Shown here: positions 1 to 7,145 of the stretch, one piece after another
Numbering within the stretch: the first letter of the stretch is position 1
How the letters are laid out: each line of letters begins with the position of its first letter
Assembly: GCA_002439665.1 (NCBI GenBank)
Contig: DJPC01000172.1
Location: 1-16,720 of the forward strand
DNA: 16,720 nt
Reading direction: 5' to 3'
Source of the DNA: Dialister sp. UBA6422
GTDB lineage: Bacteria > Bacillota > Negativicutes > Veillonellales > Dialisteraceae
Program-made: the position numbers and the translations under genes
Notes under the pieces: model-generated
The model's database searches: none
What the model saw: only the letters and a program-made list of their open reading frames with translations
Told to the model about the DNA's origin: nothing

Positions 1-548
1 AGACAGTCTTCTGGTTTCTTTCCGAAATCTTTCATGACGGTCAGATAAATTTCCGGGTCCGGTTTGATATGTTTCGCATCTTCTTTGGTGTAAATGGCGT
101 TGAAAAAATCATCTAGAGGAGCTTTAGCAAGTAAGTTGGTATTTTTTGTCCTATAAATATCCATATTGTCTTTTCTAGTCGTAGTAGCAATGACCAAGGT
201 TTTTCCCATGCTCTTCAAGGCATGCAAGACATGGGGTACACCTTTCTTATAATCTACTTGATGGAGCAAAAAATTTCGTGCAATGCCATAGCGCAGGGAA
301 TGAATTTCCCTTCCTGTCAATGGAGAATGATACTCTTGTCCTAAGTAAGTGCAATACACTACATAAGGCTCTTTTTCGTCTTTATACCGGGTCAGTATTT
401 CATCTCTTCTCTTTTGCACCGCCTCCATCGATTCTTCTTCGCCGCCCAATCGATGAATCAGTTCTTGGTCTATTTCATTCCACACGCCCACAGAATCAAT
501 AAGCGTACCGTCCATATCAAAAATAATGACACTCTTGTGGTCTAACAT
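1..548 (-). CDS. HAD-superfamily hydrolase, C-terminal part beyond the window
   Basis: Partial gene: the first 182 codons are visible and the reading frame is still open at the left edge. The N-terminus carries the HAD nucleophile motif DMDGT (D11, D13). Further on are a motif II-like IATTT stretch and a motif III-like HIKPDPEIY segment, placing it in the HAD-IA group with a cap domain after motif I (beta-phosphoglucomutase or phosphoglycolate phosphatase-like). Such enzymes remove phosphate from small metabolites in the cytosol; the substrate cannot be told from sequence. The ATG at 548 is preceded by AGGGAGA at good spacing. It lies 50 bp behind the cupin gene on the same strand, so it may be the tail of the hydrogenase-maturation transcript, but no hydrogenase link is known to me. 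The gap before it holds degenerate GACTGGT repeats, so it could also be a separate unit. Confidence 0.85.
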   Translation of the reverse strand, partial: MLDHKSVIIFDMDGTLIDSVGVWNEIDQELIHRLGGEEESMEAVQKRRDEILTRYKDEKEPYVVYCTYLGQEYHSPLTGREIHSLRYGIARNFLLHQVDYKKGVPHVLHALKSMGKTLVIATTTRKDNMDIYRTKNTNLLAKAPLDDFFNAIYTKEDAKHIKPDPEIYLTVMKDFGKKPEDC

Positions 549-571
549 AAGGTTCTCCCTGTTTCTAACCA

Positions 572-599
572 ATGACCAGTCGCTAGTCTACCAGTCACT
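572..599. repeat. Short degenerate GACTGGT tandem motif between cupin and HAD genes
   Basis: Read on the minus strand, this gap contains three adjacent seven- to eight-base units, GACTGGTA, GACTAGC and GACTGGTC. Related pieces occur in two other non-coding stretches of the window (11030-11075 and 16691-16715). It looks like a decayed intergenic repeat rather than a terminator, since no run of T follows. Confidence 0.35.
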
Positions 600-1048
600 T
601 ATGATAGTTTCCCATCCAAAAATTCTGCTACTCCCGGATGGGTACGCAGTTCTGCCAATTCTTCTTCTGTAGGGTACTGGGGAATATCTCTGTCATGATT
701 GACCAAGCAAAGAAAGCCCAATATATCATCCATATCTGCGCGGAATTGGTGCCACTGCCAAGGTGGAATGGTCATGAAATCCCCAGCTTTGACTTCCACT
801 ACTTGATTTCCCAAAAGCGCATGGCCTTTCCCTTTAAAAATCATGACTACATGCATATGCTGGTGATGTTCAAAGGAAGAATATCCCCCTTTTTCTACTT
901 GAAAATAACGAAACTGTACAGGCAAGTCGGCTTCGTTATCAAATAAAATTTGCTTGGTCACATCCTGAAATACCCCTGGATTTTCTTTATAAATATGAGG
1001 TTCCACACCTTCCCAACCAATGTTTTTGTCATCAAATCGCTTAAACAT
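599..1048 (-). CDS. Small cupin-fold protein at the end of the hyp cluster
   Basis: A 149-residue single-domain cupin. Motif 1 is a cluster of histidines (H61, H62, H64, H66) followed by FKGKG; motif 2 is GDFMTIPPWQWHQF with H100. Three or four histidines could bind a metal. The glutamate usually found in motif 1 three or four residues after HxH is absent (HVVMIF there). The ATG at 1048 is chosen because GAGGAG lies six bases upstream; an in-frame ATG at 1081 has no ribosome site. It follows hypE by 54 bp on the same strand, so it is probably co-transcribed with the maturation genes. Cupins bind metals or small ligands or catalyse simple reactions, and the function here is unknown. A role in metal or cofactor handling for the hydrogenase is only an inference from position. 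Confidence 0.85.
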   Translation of the reverse strand: MFKRFDDKNIGWEGVEPHIYKENPGVFQDVTKQILFDNEADLPVQFRYFQVEKGGYSSFEHHQHMHVVMIFKGKGHALLGNQVVEVKAGDFMTIPPWQWHQFRADMDDILGFLCLVNHDRDIPQYPTEEELAELRTHPGVAEFLDGKLS

Positions 1049-1102
1049 ATATGTCTCCTCGTACCATTGATCTATATTCAAATAAAACCTCGATCAATCA
1101 TT

Positions 1103-2086
1103 TTAACAAATCCGCGGAAGTCCCTCTCCTCGAAGTGGTAAAATACGCCTATAGCCACCGAAGAGGGTTTCTAAATGAACGCCACTTCCTTCTTTTACCA
1201 TTCCCACTTGTACTGCCTTTTTCCCATAGGGATTTTGATGAAGAATAGCAAGCGCCCTTTCTGCTTCTGCTGCCGGAAGAGCGATAAGCATTTTTCCTTC
1301 ATTGCCCATAGTGAGCGGGTCCAAACCTAAAATACCAGAAAGTCCTTTGACTTCCTCACTGACAGGCAACTCTTCTTCAGATAAAAAGATAGCTTTCTCT
1401 GATGCCTCTGCCAATTCATTGGTCACCGTTGCCAATCCACCGCGGGTGATGTCCCGAATGGTATGGATAGAAAGCTTAGCATCAAGAAGCTCTTTGACCA
1501 AATGATTCAGCGGAGCGCAGTCACTTTGTAAAGTGGTTTTCATAGAAAGCCGTTTTGTCAAAATGGTAGCGTGGTGATCTCCCAAAGTACCCGTCAAAAG
1601 GAGCGCATCCCCAGGAGTAAGATTCTTGGCAGAAATGGAAATATCCAAAGATCGCACACCAATCCCTGCGGTATTGATATACAGTCCTCCATGTCCTTCG
1701 ACGACTTTCGTATCACCAGCTACAATGATCACCCCTGCTTCTTTCGCTGTTTGCGCCATGGAAATCACGATCTTTTCCAAAGTCTCTTCTTCTAGTCCAG
1801 TTTCTAAAATAAAAGAAGCTGTCAGATACAGCGGCGTAGCTCCCATAGAAGAAAGATCATTGATAGTCCCACAAATAGAAAGTTTTCCTATATCTCCTCC
1901 AGGGAAAAAGAGCGGTTCCACCACAAAACTATCGGATGTAAATACTGGATATCCTTGTATCTTTGGCAGCACAGCTCCATCTTCCATTTTATCCAATATA
2001 GGATTTTTGAAGTATTTAGCAAAAAGAGAACCAATGAGTTTGCTTGTTTCTTCTCCGCCGCTTCCATGGCGAAGCTCTATTTTCAT
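1103..2086 (-). CDS. hypE: HypE, carbamoyl dehydratase of hydrogenase maturation
   Basis: A 327-residue protein of the PurM/SelD-like ATPase family, close to the usual HypE length. It begins MKIELRHGSGGEETS and ends in the diagnostic PRIC tail. In the family the C-terminal cysteine (C327) accepts a carbamoyl group from HypF, and ATP-driven dehydration turns it into the thiocyanate that supplies cyanide to the active-site iron. Internal glycine-rich stretches such as VAGDTKVVEGHGG and RDITRGGLATV match the ATP-binding core. The start is supported by AAGGAGG seven bases upstream. It lies 140 bp behind hypD, one of the wider gaps in the cluster, and that gap carries a parS sequence. It is probably in the same transcript as hypD. 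All key residues appear intact. Confidence 0.97.
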   Translation of the reverse strand: MKIELRHGSGGEETSKLIGSLFAKYFKNPILDKMEDGAVLPKIQGYPVFTSDSFVVEPLFFPGGDIGKLSICGTINDLSSMGATPLYLTASFILETGLEEETLEKIVISMAQTAKEAGVIIVAGDTKVVEGHGGLYINTAGIGVRSLDISISAKNLTPGDALLLTGTLGDHHATILTKRLSMKTTLQSDCAPLNHLVKELLDAKLSIHTIRDITRGGLATVTNELAEASEKAIFLSEEELPVSEEVKGLSGILGLDPLTMGNEGKMLIALPAAEAERALAILHQNPYGKKAVQVGMVKEGSGVHLETLFGGYRRILPLRGEGLPRIC

Positions 2087-2127
2087 TTACATACCTCCTT
2101 GGGTATCCATAAATATGTCATTCAAAG

Positions 2128-2143
2128 TATGTCATGTAAAACA
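2128..2143. promoter_or_regulatory. Degenerate second parS-like half site
   Basis: TATGTCATGTAAAACA matches 12 of 16 positions of the exact parS 37 bp away, with the right half (GTAAAACA) better kept. It could be a weak or decayed ParB site or chance similarity in AT-rich DNA. Confidence 0.25.
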
Positions 2144-2164
2144 TTTTGAGAATGTATATCACTA

Positions 2165-2180
2165 TGTTTCACGTGAAACA
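2165..2180. promoter_or_regulatory. parS: parS-type ParB binding site
   Basis: The 16 bases TGTTTCACGTGAAACA match exactly the widely conserved bacterial parS consensus TGTTNCACGTGAAACA and form a perfect palindrome (18 bp if the flanking A and T are included). ParB/Spo0J loads at such sites, spreads along the DNA as a CTP clamp and recruits SMC. The site lies in the non-coding gap between hypD and hypE. parS sites cluster near the replication origin in most bacteria, so this suggests an origin-proximal position. A Noc site (ATTTCCCGGGAAAT) is a different sequence and is not what is seen here. Confidence 0.82.
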
Positions 2181-2226
2181 TGCCATGTCAATAAAGATAG
2201 ATCCTTACGCGCTGCGTCACTTTTCT

Positions 2227-3270
2227 TTATTTTGCTACGCCTTCTCTATACGTGACGCAACAAGCACCTTCGCTACTTACCATACAAGCGCCTACCGGAT
2301 GGTCTGGGATGCATGTTTTTCCAAAGCAAGGACACATAGATGGCGTAATCCGTCCAGTTAATACTTGGCCGCAGCAGCAACCCTTTGGCATGCAATCTTC
2401 TATAAGACCCTGGCTTCCTGCATCCAACTCTTTGTATTTGCTAGAAATATAAAGACCAGATCCAGAGATGTTTCCCAATCCTCTCCATACCGCATCACCA
2501 GGAGTAAATACATCCGCAAGTAGTGCCAATGCCCGGCGATTTCCTTCTTCTTGCACCACAGAAGGATATTCATTCCAAAGTCCTTTTTTCTTTTGAGATG
2601 CTTCCAAGATAAGACGTCCCAAGGCGCGTAACAATTCAGAAGGAGAAAATCCTCCAATCACCATAGTTTCCTGTAAAGTATCTGCCATTTTCTGAAAAGC
2701 CTTACTGCCAGTAATAACCGCCACGTGCCCAGGGCAGAGGAATCCATCAATGCGACCCTCTTTAGCAATTTGCGCCATCGCTTCTGGCATTGTTTTTAAG
2801 GCAGTCAAAAAACGGATATTAGGGATTTTCTTTTGATATACTTGCTGGATCAAATTTCCCCAAATAGGTGCTGTAGTTTCAAATCCTACAGCTGCCAATA
2901 TATACATCCTATCCGGATGCGCTTTGGCTAACTCAAGCGTATCCTCTGGATTGTAAAAGAAATCGGCATGACCACCCAAATCGCGAGCCGTAGCCAAAGA
3001 CATTGTGCTTCCTGGTACAGCCAATAAATCGCCAAAGGCCATCACTTGATAGCCAGGTTTCATGGCATAGGAAATCAGTTTATCAATATAAGAAGTAGGA
3101 GTCACACACACTGGACATCCAGGACCAGATAAAAAAGTAATAGCAGGGGGAAGCATCTGTCTAATCCCACTTCGATACAAAGCTGACGTATGCGTACCGC
3201 ACACTTCCATCAAGCGAAGAGGCGGCCCTTGATAAGAGTAAAGCCACTGAGCCAGTTCTTTTTCCCTCAT
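2227..3270 (-). CDS. hypD: HypD, iron-sulfur scaffold of hydrogenase maturation
   Basis: A 347-residue protein with the HypD signature blocks: MEVCGTHTSA (C24, H27), GPGCPVC (C52, C55), GFETTAP, and a cysteine-rich C-terminal region (about residues 293-338) that includes CMPKGCCCG, MCPCFGKTC and GACC. In the family the C-terminal domain holds a [4Fe-4S] cluster. HypD together with HypC carries iron while cyanide and CO are attached, then hands it to the large subunit. The ATG overlaps the hypC stop by four bases (ATGA), with AGGGAAGG just upstream, so hypC and hypD are translationally coupled as expected for partners of one complex. The downstream gap to hypE is 140 bp and holds the parS site. 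No damage is seen. Confidence 0.97.
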   Translation of the reverse strand: MREKELAQWLYSYQGPPLRLMEVCGTHTSALYRSGIRQMLPPAITFLSGPGCPVCVTPTSYIDKLISYAMKPGYQVMAFGDLLAVPGSTMSLATARDLGGHADFFYNPEDTLELAKAHPDRMYILAAVGFETTAPIWGNLIQQVYQKKIPNIRFLTALKTMPEAMAQIAKEGRIDGFLCPGHVAVITGSKAFQKMADTLQETMVIGGFSPSELLRALGRLILEASQKKKGLWNEYPSVVQEEGNRRALALLADVFTPGDAVWRGLGNISGSGLYISSKYKELDAGSQGLIEDCMPKGCCCGQVLTGRITPSMCPCFGKTCIPDHPVGACMVSSEGACCVTYREGVAK

Positions 3271-3488
3271 ACCTTCCCTGCCTCATCAATTTCCTGGAAT
3301 AAAGAAATCCACCCTTGGGCCTCTTCTTTTTCTACGATCTGAATGGCCATCCCCGCATGGACGAGTACATAATCTCCTAGCTTCACCGGCACCATGGAAA
3401 GATTGACTCTAACGGTAGAGCCAGAAAAATCAACCAGCCCATGACTACCAGATATAGATACCACTCGACCTGGATAGGCTACACACAT
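3267..3488 (-). CDS. hypC: HypC, hydrogenase maturation chaperone
   Basis: A 73-residue protein starting MCVAYPGRVV. The N-terminal Met-Cys pair is the family hallmark: C2 binds iron in the HypC-HypD complex and contacts the large-subunit precursor. The rest (a D20FSG region, VPVKLGDYVLVHAG, and an acidic helix) fits the small OB-fold HypC/HupF family and its usual length of 70-90 residues. The ATG at 3488 is preceded by GAAAGGAG seven bases upstream. A longer in-frame reading to 3611 exists but would bury the essential Cys2, so it is rejected. hypC overlaps hypD by four bases. Only one HypC-type chaperone is present, consistent with a single hydrogenase target in this cluster. Confidence 0.96.
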   Translation of the reverse strand: MCVAYPGRVVSISGSHGLVDFSGSTVRVNLSMVPVKLGDYVLVHAGMAIQIVEKEEAQGWISLFQEIDEAGKV

Positions 3489-3626
3489 AATCTTTCTCCT
3501 TTCTTTAATATTAAATGACTTATAGATACAGTGCATAGGTGTGCCCCCAATAGATGACCACGCCTTACGCAGCAGGATACATATATATGATAGACCTTTT
3601 ACATAATCCACTTACCACAAATCATA
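3489..3626 (-). other. Leader gap between hypF and hypC
   Basis: 138 bp without a gene. Apart from the hypC ribosome site and short AT-rich palindromic runs (for example CATATATATG near 3580), I see no convincing promoter, terminator or RNA element here. Confidence 0.5.
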
Positions 3627-5846
3627 TTATGAGATACATCCATAATACGCTTGTCCCAGGGCAATACCTCCATCTCCGCAGGGTACCTTTTCATTGGTAT
3701 ACACCTGAAAATGATCTTTCTCCAAAACTGCCCTGGCTTTTTCCATAAGAATCCCATTGGCAAAACAGCCGCCAGAAAGAATCACCTGGGGAATACCAAA
3801 ATGAAGAGCACTTTCCTTTATCATATCTACCAATGCATTGTGGAATCCCAAAGCTTTCTCCTCTATTGTATCATGACTTTCCAAAAGACTTTCTATCAAA
3901 GGGATAGGATCCCATATGTATCCTTCTGGTTCCTCTTTTCCTTTAAAAGAAAGCTCGGTTCCCTTTTGCCCTTTTCTGATCGCTTCCCATGCTGCTTTTT
4001 CTAGCACCATGGGGCACTCTCCTTTATATTGATTGACATCTGCCAATCCCAAAAGAGAAGATACACCATCAAAGAGCCTACCTACACTTGAATTTTCAAT
4101 GCAATTGATCTTAGCTTTCAAAGCTTTATCCACCAGTTCATATCGAGGATCAGAAGATGGAAGATGCCCAGAAGCCAAATAACAAAGAGCGGTTTTCCAT
4201 GCCTGCTTCATAGAAAGATCTCCACCGATCATAGAAATAGACTTGATATGGCCAACCCGCTTTTTTTCATTTTCCTTGCAAAGAAGAATCTCTCCTCCCC
4301 AAATGGTTCCATCTTCTCCATAACCGGTTCCGTCAAATACAAAAGCTAAAACAGGACCTTGCAAATGATGCTCTGCCATAACAGACAAGGCATGGGCATG
4401 ATGATGCTGCACAGTCACAAAAGGGATTCCTCTATTTTTTGCCAATTCTTTTCCCCAAAGAGAAGACAAATACCGAGGATGGTTATCAGAAATAATGGTT
4501 TGCGGAACAATGCCCAGCATCTTTTCCCACTCTTCCTCTGTTTTTTTTATGAATCTCTCCGACCTTTCATTATCCCATTCGCAAGGAACCTGACAAGGAT
4601 AATACCGCCCCCCACCGGTGATACAGAATCCAGGTTCCATGTCACTTCCTGTAGCCAGCACATGCCCAGAAATCTTTTCTTTCAGCACTGGTTCTGGTAA
4701 ATAACCTCTGGTTCTACGAAGAATCTGTGCCGCGCCACCATTGACCTGTACCACACTGTCATCAGCAGGACGCAGAATATCCCGTTGATAAGTAAAGCAT
4801 CCACTGATTTCTGTGTGTGACTCATAAAAAGACTTGGCCTTTTCGTCTGTAAAAATCATAGGCTCACCGCTTTGGTTGGCACTGGTTACCACCAAAGGAG
4901 AAGACATCTTCTGCATCAGAAGCACATAAAAACCAGTGGAAGGCAAACATATCCCTAGCCTTGGCACCTCATTAGCCACCGCTGCTCCTAGCGGATACAT
5001 GACTTTTCGCTTAGCCAGTATAATAGGCCGCACAGGAGAGATAAGAAGTTTCTTTTCCTTTTCTGAGAGATAAACCACTTTTTTAGCCATGTCCAAATCC
5101 TTTACCATGAGTGCAAATGGCTTTTTCTCCCGATGTTTGATGGTCCTAAGCTTTTGAACCGATTCTTCTATATCGCTGCGACAGACCAGCTGATATCCCC
5201 CCATAGCTTTGACTAGAATGATGCCCCCCTCTTGTACCAAATGAATGGCGTGATCCATAGGAGCAGAAGATATCTTTCCCCACTCTAAAAGCTGCGGTCC
5301 GCAATGGGGACAGGAAATGGTTTCTCCATGACACCGGCGATCGGATAAAGAAACATATTCCTTAGCACAATCCTCACACATGTCCATCTCTTTCATGGTG
5401 GTATGTTCTCTATCATAAGGGAGCTTTTCTATAATGGTATACCGAGGACCACAAGCTGTACAAGAAATATAGGGATATTGAAAATGCCGGTTAACTGAAT
5501 CTAAAAGTTCTTTTTCACAAGCTTGGCAAATGGCTATATCAGAAGGGAATATAGGTCCCTTCGGCTTTCCATCACTAATAATAGATTGAAAATCAGAAAA
5601 AGGAGTACTTGCTATTTCTTTGTAAGTGATGACATCTACTTCTATAGGAAGGGGTGCTTTTTGAATTTTTTCCATCAAAGAAAGGAGAGCCTGATGGCTC
5701 CCCTGTGCAATAATTTCTACTATACCACCTGTATTTTTTACTGTCCCTTTGATAGACAATTCCTTGGCCAGTCGACACACCAATGGACGAAATCCCACCC
5801 CTTGCACGCGACCGTTGACGATGATGCTATAAGTGACCGTATTCAT
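3627..5846 (-). CDS. hypF: HypF, carbamoyltransferase of hydrogenase maturation
   Basis: A 739-residue multidomain protein, near the usual 750. Domains in order: acylphosphatase-like (about 1-92; GRVQGVGFRP with R20, and N38 of KNTGG), a double zinc finger (C107, C110, C129, C132, C157, C160, C179, C182), a YrdC-like domain (about 195-385) and a Kae1-like domain (about 400-739; VQHHHAH, FDGTGYGEDG, LSGGCFANG). The finger spacing CX2CX18CX2C-X24-CX2CX18CX2C is exactly that of HypF. The family uses carbamoyl phosphate and ATP to make carbamoyl-adenylate and passes the carbamoyl group to the HypE terminal cysteine. The segment after the fingers reads DRRCHGET, where DRR-F/Y-HA is usual, a mild variation. 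The ATG follows AGGGAGG by about ten bases. The gene sits 184 bp behind hypB. Confidence 0.97.
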   Translation of the reverse strand: MNTVTYSIIVNGRVQGVGFRPLVCRLAKELSIKGTVKNTGGIVEIIAQGSHQALLSLMEKIQKAPLPIEVDVITYKEIASTPFSDFQSIISDGKPKGPIFPSDIAICQACEKELLDSVNRHFQYPYISCTACGPRYTIIEKLPYDREHTTMKEMDMCEDCAKEYVSLSDRRCHGETISCPHCGPQLLEWGKISSAPMDHAIHLVQEGGIILVKAMGGYQLVCRSDIEESVQKLRTIKHREKKPFALMVKDLDMAKKVVYLSEKEKKLLISPVRPIILAKRKVMYPLGAAVANEVPRLGICLPSTGFYVLLMQKMSSPLVVTSANQSGEPMIFTDEKAKSFYESHTEISGCFTYQRDILRPADDSVVQVNGGAAQILRRTRGYLPEPVLKEKISGHVLATGSDMEPGFCITGGGRYYPCQVPCEWDNERSERFIKKTEEEWEKMLGIVPQTIISDNHPRYLSSLWGKELAKNRGIPFVTVQHHHAHALSVMAEHHLQGPVLAFVFDGTGYGEDGTIWGGEILLCKENEKKRVGHIKSISMIGGDLSMKQAWKTALCYLASGHLPSSDPRYELVDKALKAKINCIENSSVGRLFDGVSSLLGLADVNQYKGECPMVLEKAAWEAIRKGQKGTELSFKGKEEPEGYIWDPIPLIESLLESHDTIEEKALGFHNALVDMIKESALHFGIPQVILSGGCFANGILMEKARAVLEKDHFQVYTNEKVPCGDGGIALGQAYYGCIS

Positions 5847-5914
5847 AGTGAAGAAACCTCCCTTTTATAGTACGAAATAAGGAGTAAAGGTTAGCAGTAG
5901 CAGCTCTTCAAAAT

Positions 5915-5945
5915 GGGGGAGGCACTGCAAAACAGTCCCCTTCCC
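5915..5945 (-). other. Imperfect hairpin in the hypB-hypF gap
   Basis: GGGGGAGG with the inner arm ACTG can fold onto CAGT with CCCCTTCCC, giving a G/C-rich stem broken by small bulges and a five-base loop. On the minus (coding) strand only a short run of T follows, so it is not a classic terminator. It could be a partial terminator or an RNA processing or stability element that lowers expression of hypF and downstream genes. Confidence 0.3.
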
Positions 5946-6030
5946 TCATCAGAAAATACCATAAGTAGAGGCTTTCACCGGCAGTATGCATATAAAGCCA
6001 TACAGATGACAGATGACTCTACCATCACTT

Positions 6031-6684
6031 CTAACTCTTCACTGCTTTTTCCATGAGCCAAATAGCTGCCTCTTCATATCCTTCTCCTGTTTTTCCGCTC
6101 ACTTTGAAAACAGGCGCTTTTTTATTGAGATGACGAATACCTTTCATGAAAAAATCCTCATCAAAATCAAGATAGGGCATGAGATCCATCTTATTTAAAA
6201 GAATCACATCTGCCTTTTCAAAAGCCAATGGATATTTATAAGGTTTATCACTACCATCTGCCACACTAACAATAAGCATTTTAATATGTTCCCCTATATT
6301 GAGCTCTGCTGGACATACGAGGTTTCCTACATTTTCAATAAAAAGAATCCCTGGCTCACTAAAATCCATGGTATGTACTGCATTATGTACCAAAGGTGCA
6401 TCTAAGTGGCAAGCGCCAAAGGTATTAATCTGCGCTGCAGTAACATGTTTTTTTCTAAGCCGCTCTGTATCAATATCTGATTCTATATCCCCTTCAATGA
6501 CATACACTTTAGATTTCATATATTTTATGAGCTGTTCCAACGATGTAGTCTTTCCTGTCCCAGGCGCACCCATGACATTGACTGCATAAATATGTCTTTC
6601 ATTCAAATATTCTCTCACATGCTCTGCAATGTGATTGTTATGGGCATAAATATCTTCCATTACACCCGCTTTGACCATATGCAT
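6031..6684 (-). CDS. hypB: HypB, GTPase for nickel insertion
   Basis: A 217-residue SIMIBI-class GTPase. The Walker A loop is GAPGTGKT (39-46). The metal-site residues are ACHLDA (C92, H93) and LVCPAE (C124), which sit at the dimer interface in known HypB structures. ENVGN (117-121) is a G3-like region and NKMD (164-167) is the guanine-specificity motif. HypB works with HypA to place nickel in the large subunit after the iron group is in. It lacks both the N-terminal CxxCGC metal motif of E. coli HypB and the histidine-rich nickel-storage stretch of some homologues, so it should have only the interface metal site. AAGGAG eight bases before the first ATG favours the 217-residue start over M3. 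It follows hypA by 108 bp. Confidence 0.96.
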   Translation of the reverse strand: MHMVKAGVMEDIYAHNNHIAEHVREYLNERHIYAVNVMGAPGTGKTTSLEQLIKYMKSKVYVIEGDIESDIDTERLRKKHVTAAQINTFGACHLDAPLVHNAVHTMDFSEPGILFIENVGNLVCPAELNIGEHIKMLIVSVADGSDKPYKYPLAFEKADVILLNKMDLMPYLDFDEDFFMKGIRHLNKKAPVFKVSGKTGEGYEEAAIWLMEKAVKS

Positions 6685-6792
6685 ATGTTTTATTCTCCTT
6701 ATTCATTGACTTTTAAAAAGTACGATGTGCATAATAGTGCATAACCATATAACCAATGAGGAGCGACACTTACACTTCTCATTTCTTAACCA
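6685..6792 (-). other. Gap between hypA and hypB with a short direct repeat
   Basis: 108 bp without a gene. It holds two copies of GTGCATAA (6727-6734 and 6737-6744) spaced ten bases apart, one helical turn, and the hypB ribosome site. No promoter or terminator is convincing. Confidence 0.35.
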
Positions 6793-7137
6793 TCAAGGCA
6801 CTTCTAAATCAACGCTTTCTATATAAAACTCTTTTCCTATATCCGTTGGCGATCCATCGCCACCACAATAGGGACAGGTGAAAGAAAATCGTTTTCTTTC
6901 AAAAAGTTTCCCACATACATCACACTTCATTTTCGGTTTGATATCCTGAATCGTAAGAGTAGCTCCTTCACAGAGAGTCCCTTCTGAAATCACATCAAAG
7001 TACATCTGAATAGATTCGCCAATAAATCCTGAATCTTCTCCCACCACCAAATGAATGGCTTTCACGATTCCATTCTTAGCTTTAGCTGCTTCTTCTGCCA
7101 TGCGAACAATTTCCAAAGTCACCGGATACTCATGCAT
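6793..7137 (-). CDS. hypA: HypA, nickel metallochaperone
   Basis: A 114-residue HypA of normal length. It begins Met-His-Glu (H2 is the nickel ligand in the family) and has the zinc-binding pairs CDVC (C72, C75) and CPYC (C88, C91). It delivers nickel with HypB to the hydrogenase large subunit. The ATG at 7137 follows AAGGAGG by six bases, and the start overlaps the end of the upstream polyferredoxin gene by eight bases. A perfect 22-bp palindrome covers the end of the ribosome site and the start codon, suggesting that hypA is translated mainly when ribosomes finishing the upstream gene open the hairpin. The overlap ties the hydrogenase structural genes and the maturation genes into one expression unit. 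Confidence 0.96.
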   Translation of the reverse strand: MHEYPVTLEIVRMAEEAAKAKNGIVKAIHLVVGEDSGFIGESIQMYFDVISEGTLCEGATLTIQDIKPKMKCDVCGKLFERKRFSFTCPYCGGDGSPTDIGKEFYIESVDLEVP

Positions 7138-7145
7138 GAGTATCC
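7124..7145. promoter_or_regulatory. Perfect 22-bp palindrome over the echF stop and hypA start
   Basis: Arms GGATACTCA and TGAGTATCC flank the self-complementary centre TGCA, with no mismatch over 22 bp. In the minus-strand mRNA it would make a nine-pair hairpin with a four-base loop. It contains the last GG of the hypA Shine-Dalgarno AAGGAGG, the hypA ATG and the echF TGA. The likely role is translational coupling of hypA to echF; a DNA-binding dimer site is the alternative. Confidence 0.6.

Noticed and set aside
1626..2255. Plus-strand 209-codon ORF opposite hypE
   Set aside because: It is antisense to a clear hypE gene, runs over the parS gap and has no recognisable domain.
2722..2735. 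CACGTG in hypD as a ParB site
   Set aside because: Flanking bases do not fit the consensus; it encodes the HypD protein.
3489..3611. N-terminal extension of hypC by 41 residues
   Set aside because: It would move the essential Cys2 away from the N-terminus, has no ribosome site, and the internal ATG has a strong one.
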